Assembly (NCBI GenBank): GCA_902612345.1
Contig: CACMDE010000008.1
Coordinates: 1 to 55,011 of the forward strand
Length of the DNA stretch: 55,011 nucleotides
DNA from: an uncultured Pelagibacteraceae bacterium
GTDB lineage: Bacteria > Pseudomonadota > Alphaproteobacteria > Pelagibacterales > Pelagibacteraceae
Direction: 5' to 3'
A program made the translations under genes and the position numbers. The notes below the pieces were generated by a model. It was not told the origin of the DNA, searched no databases, and worked only from the letters and a program-made list of their open reading frames with translations. This document shows positions 54,369 through 55,011 of the stretch, piece by piece. Position 1 is the first letter of the stretch. Each line of letters begins with the position of its first letter.

Positions 54369-55011
54369 TTAAGCAATTTTTTTATATTTAGAAATTAAAA
54401 GTGGAGCTAAATATTTACCTGTGTAACTAGTATTTACTTTTACTATTTCTTCCGGTTTTCCCTCTGCGATAATTTCTCCACCTTTCACGCCTCCATCAGG
54501 TCCTATATCTATTATATGATCTGCAGTTTTTATGACGTCAAGATTGTGTTCTATTACAATTACTGTATTTCCTGTAGCTACAAATGTATGGAGAATTTCT
54601 AATAATTTTTTTATATCATGCTGATGAAGACCGGTTGTAGGCTCATCTAAAATATAAACCGTTCTTCCTGTAGATCTTTTAGAAAGTTCTTTTGCAAGCT
54701 TGATTCTTTGTGCTTCACCACCTGATAAGGTTGTAGCTTGTTGACCAATTTTAATATATCCTAAACCAACTTTTTTAAGTGTTAGAAGTTTTCCTCTTAT
54801 GGTATTTATATTTTCAAAGAAATCACAACCCTCATCAACAGTCATATTTAAAACATCTGAAATATTTTTACCTTTAAATTTTATTTCAAGAGTTTCACGA
54901 TTATATCTACTTCCTTTACATTCATCGCATGTAATATAAACATCAGGAAGAAAGTGCATTTCATATGTAATAACTCCGTCACCTTCACATGCTTCACATC
55001 TGCCACCTTTT
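54369..55011 (-). CDS. uvrA: Excinuclease ABC subunit A, C-terminal part
   Basis: This is the C-terminal end of UvrA, the damage-sensing ATPase of nucleotide excision repair; its start lies beyond the window. The frame is open to the window edge, so a methionine at 54959 is internal. The visible part has the C-terminal zinc finger with two CxxC pairs ([11 protein letters not shown] and [12 protein letters not shown]), the ABC signature [15 protein letters not shown], Walker [16 protein letters not shown] and the H-loop [22 protein letters not shown]. Confidence 0.96.
   Translation of the reverse strand, partial: KGGRCEACEGDGVITYEMHFLPDVYITCDECKGSRYNRETLEIKFKGKNISDVLNMTVDEGCDFFENINTIRGKLLTLKKVGLGYIKIGQQATTLSGGEAQRIKLAKELSKRSTGRTVYILDEPTTGLHQHDIKKLLEILHTFVATGNTVIVIEHNLDVIKTADHIIDIGPDGGVKGGEIIAEGKPEEIVKVNTSYTGKYLAPLLISKYKKIA

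Overview
The window is a dense, strongly AT-rich bacterial chromosome segment. Genes overlap or abut almost everywhere, no stretch over 300 bases lacks a gene, and no mobile element, phage or CRISPR array is visible. TGA is used as a stop, so the standard bacterial code applies. Protein families and gene order point to a SAR11 alphaproteobacterium (Candidatus Pelagibacter or close kin). The supporting features are a streamlined version of the alphaproteobacterial dxr-bamA-lpx-gltX-lexA-trp-tpiA-pyrG-kdsA-eno-ispDF-ntrYX block, an aapJQMP amino-acid transporter, and a perfect alphaproteobacterial LexA box at lexA. The genus is inferred from family recognition and composition; no database search was run.

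Layout. 1-7738 (+): the end of dxr, then bamA, skp, fabZ, lpxD, lpxA, lpxI and lpxB, covering outer-membrane assembly and lipid A synthesis. 7718-15112 (-): a ppiD-like foldase gene, trpE, trpG, trpD, trpC, lexA and gltX. 15174-21640 (+): tpiA, secG, pyrG, kdsA, eno, ftsB-like, lipA and a COQ10/RatA-type gene. 21617-23682 (-): ispDF, pgpA and pncC. 23720-29727 (+): the NtrY/NtrX two-component system, the TrkA/TrkH potassium system and tRNA-Arg(TCT). 29861-34299 (+): aapJ, aapQ, aapM and aapP, with a strong hairpin between aapJ and aapQ and two perfect palindromes upstream. 34455-35130: an XRE regulator (+), then tRNA-Asn(GTT) and tRNA-Cys(GCA) on the minus strand. 35247-41800 (+): valS, ilvD, a mannose-1-phosphate guanylyltransferase gene and an Ldh_2-family dehydrogenase gene. 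41792-42885 (-): erpA and xthA. 42936-49685 (+): dgt, argS, a small membrane protein, nagZ, scpA, scpB and tatABC, followed by serS, yajC, secD and secF up to 53743. 53740-55011 (-): the C-terminal part of uvrA and a PuuD-like membrane protein.

Themes. The content is mostly housekeeping: envelope biogenesis (lipid A, BamA, Skp, Kdo), protein export (SecG, YajC, SecDF, TatABC), aminoacyl-tRNA synthetases (Glu, Val, Arg, Ser), amino-acid synthesis and uptake, chromosome segregation (ScpAB) and DNA repair (LexA, XthA, UvrA). I do not see an obviously new multi-gene system. The most interesting signals are regulatory or reductive: the LexA box, the palindromes and hairpin around aapJ, an NtrX without the GAFTGA loop beside an NtrY without a PAS domain, a PuuD-like protein without its cytochrome, a PpiD-like protein without a recognisable catalytic domain, a tiny protein where a SPOR-domain gene is expected, and four convergent gene pairs whose 3' ends physically overlap.
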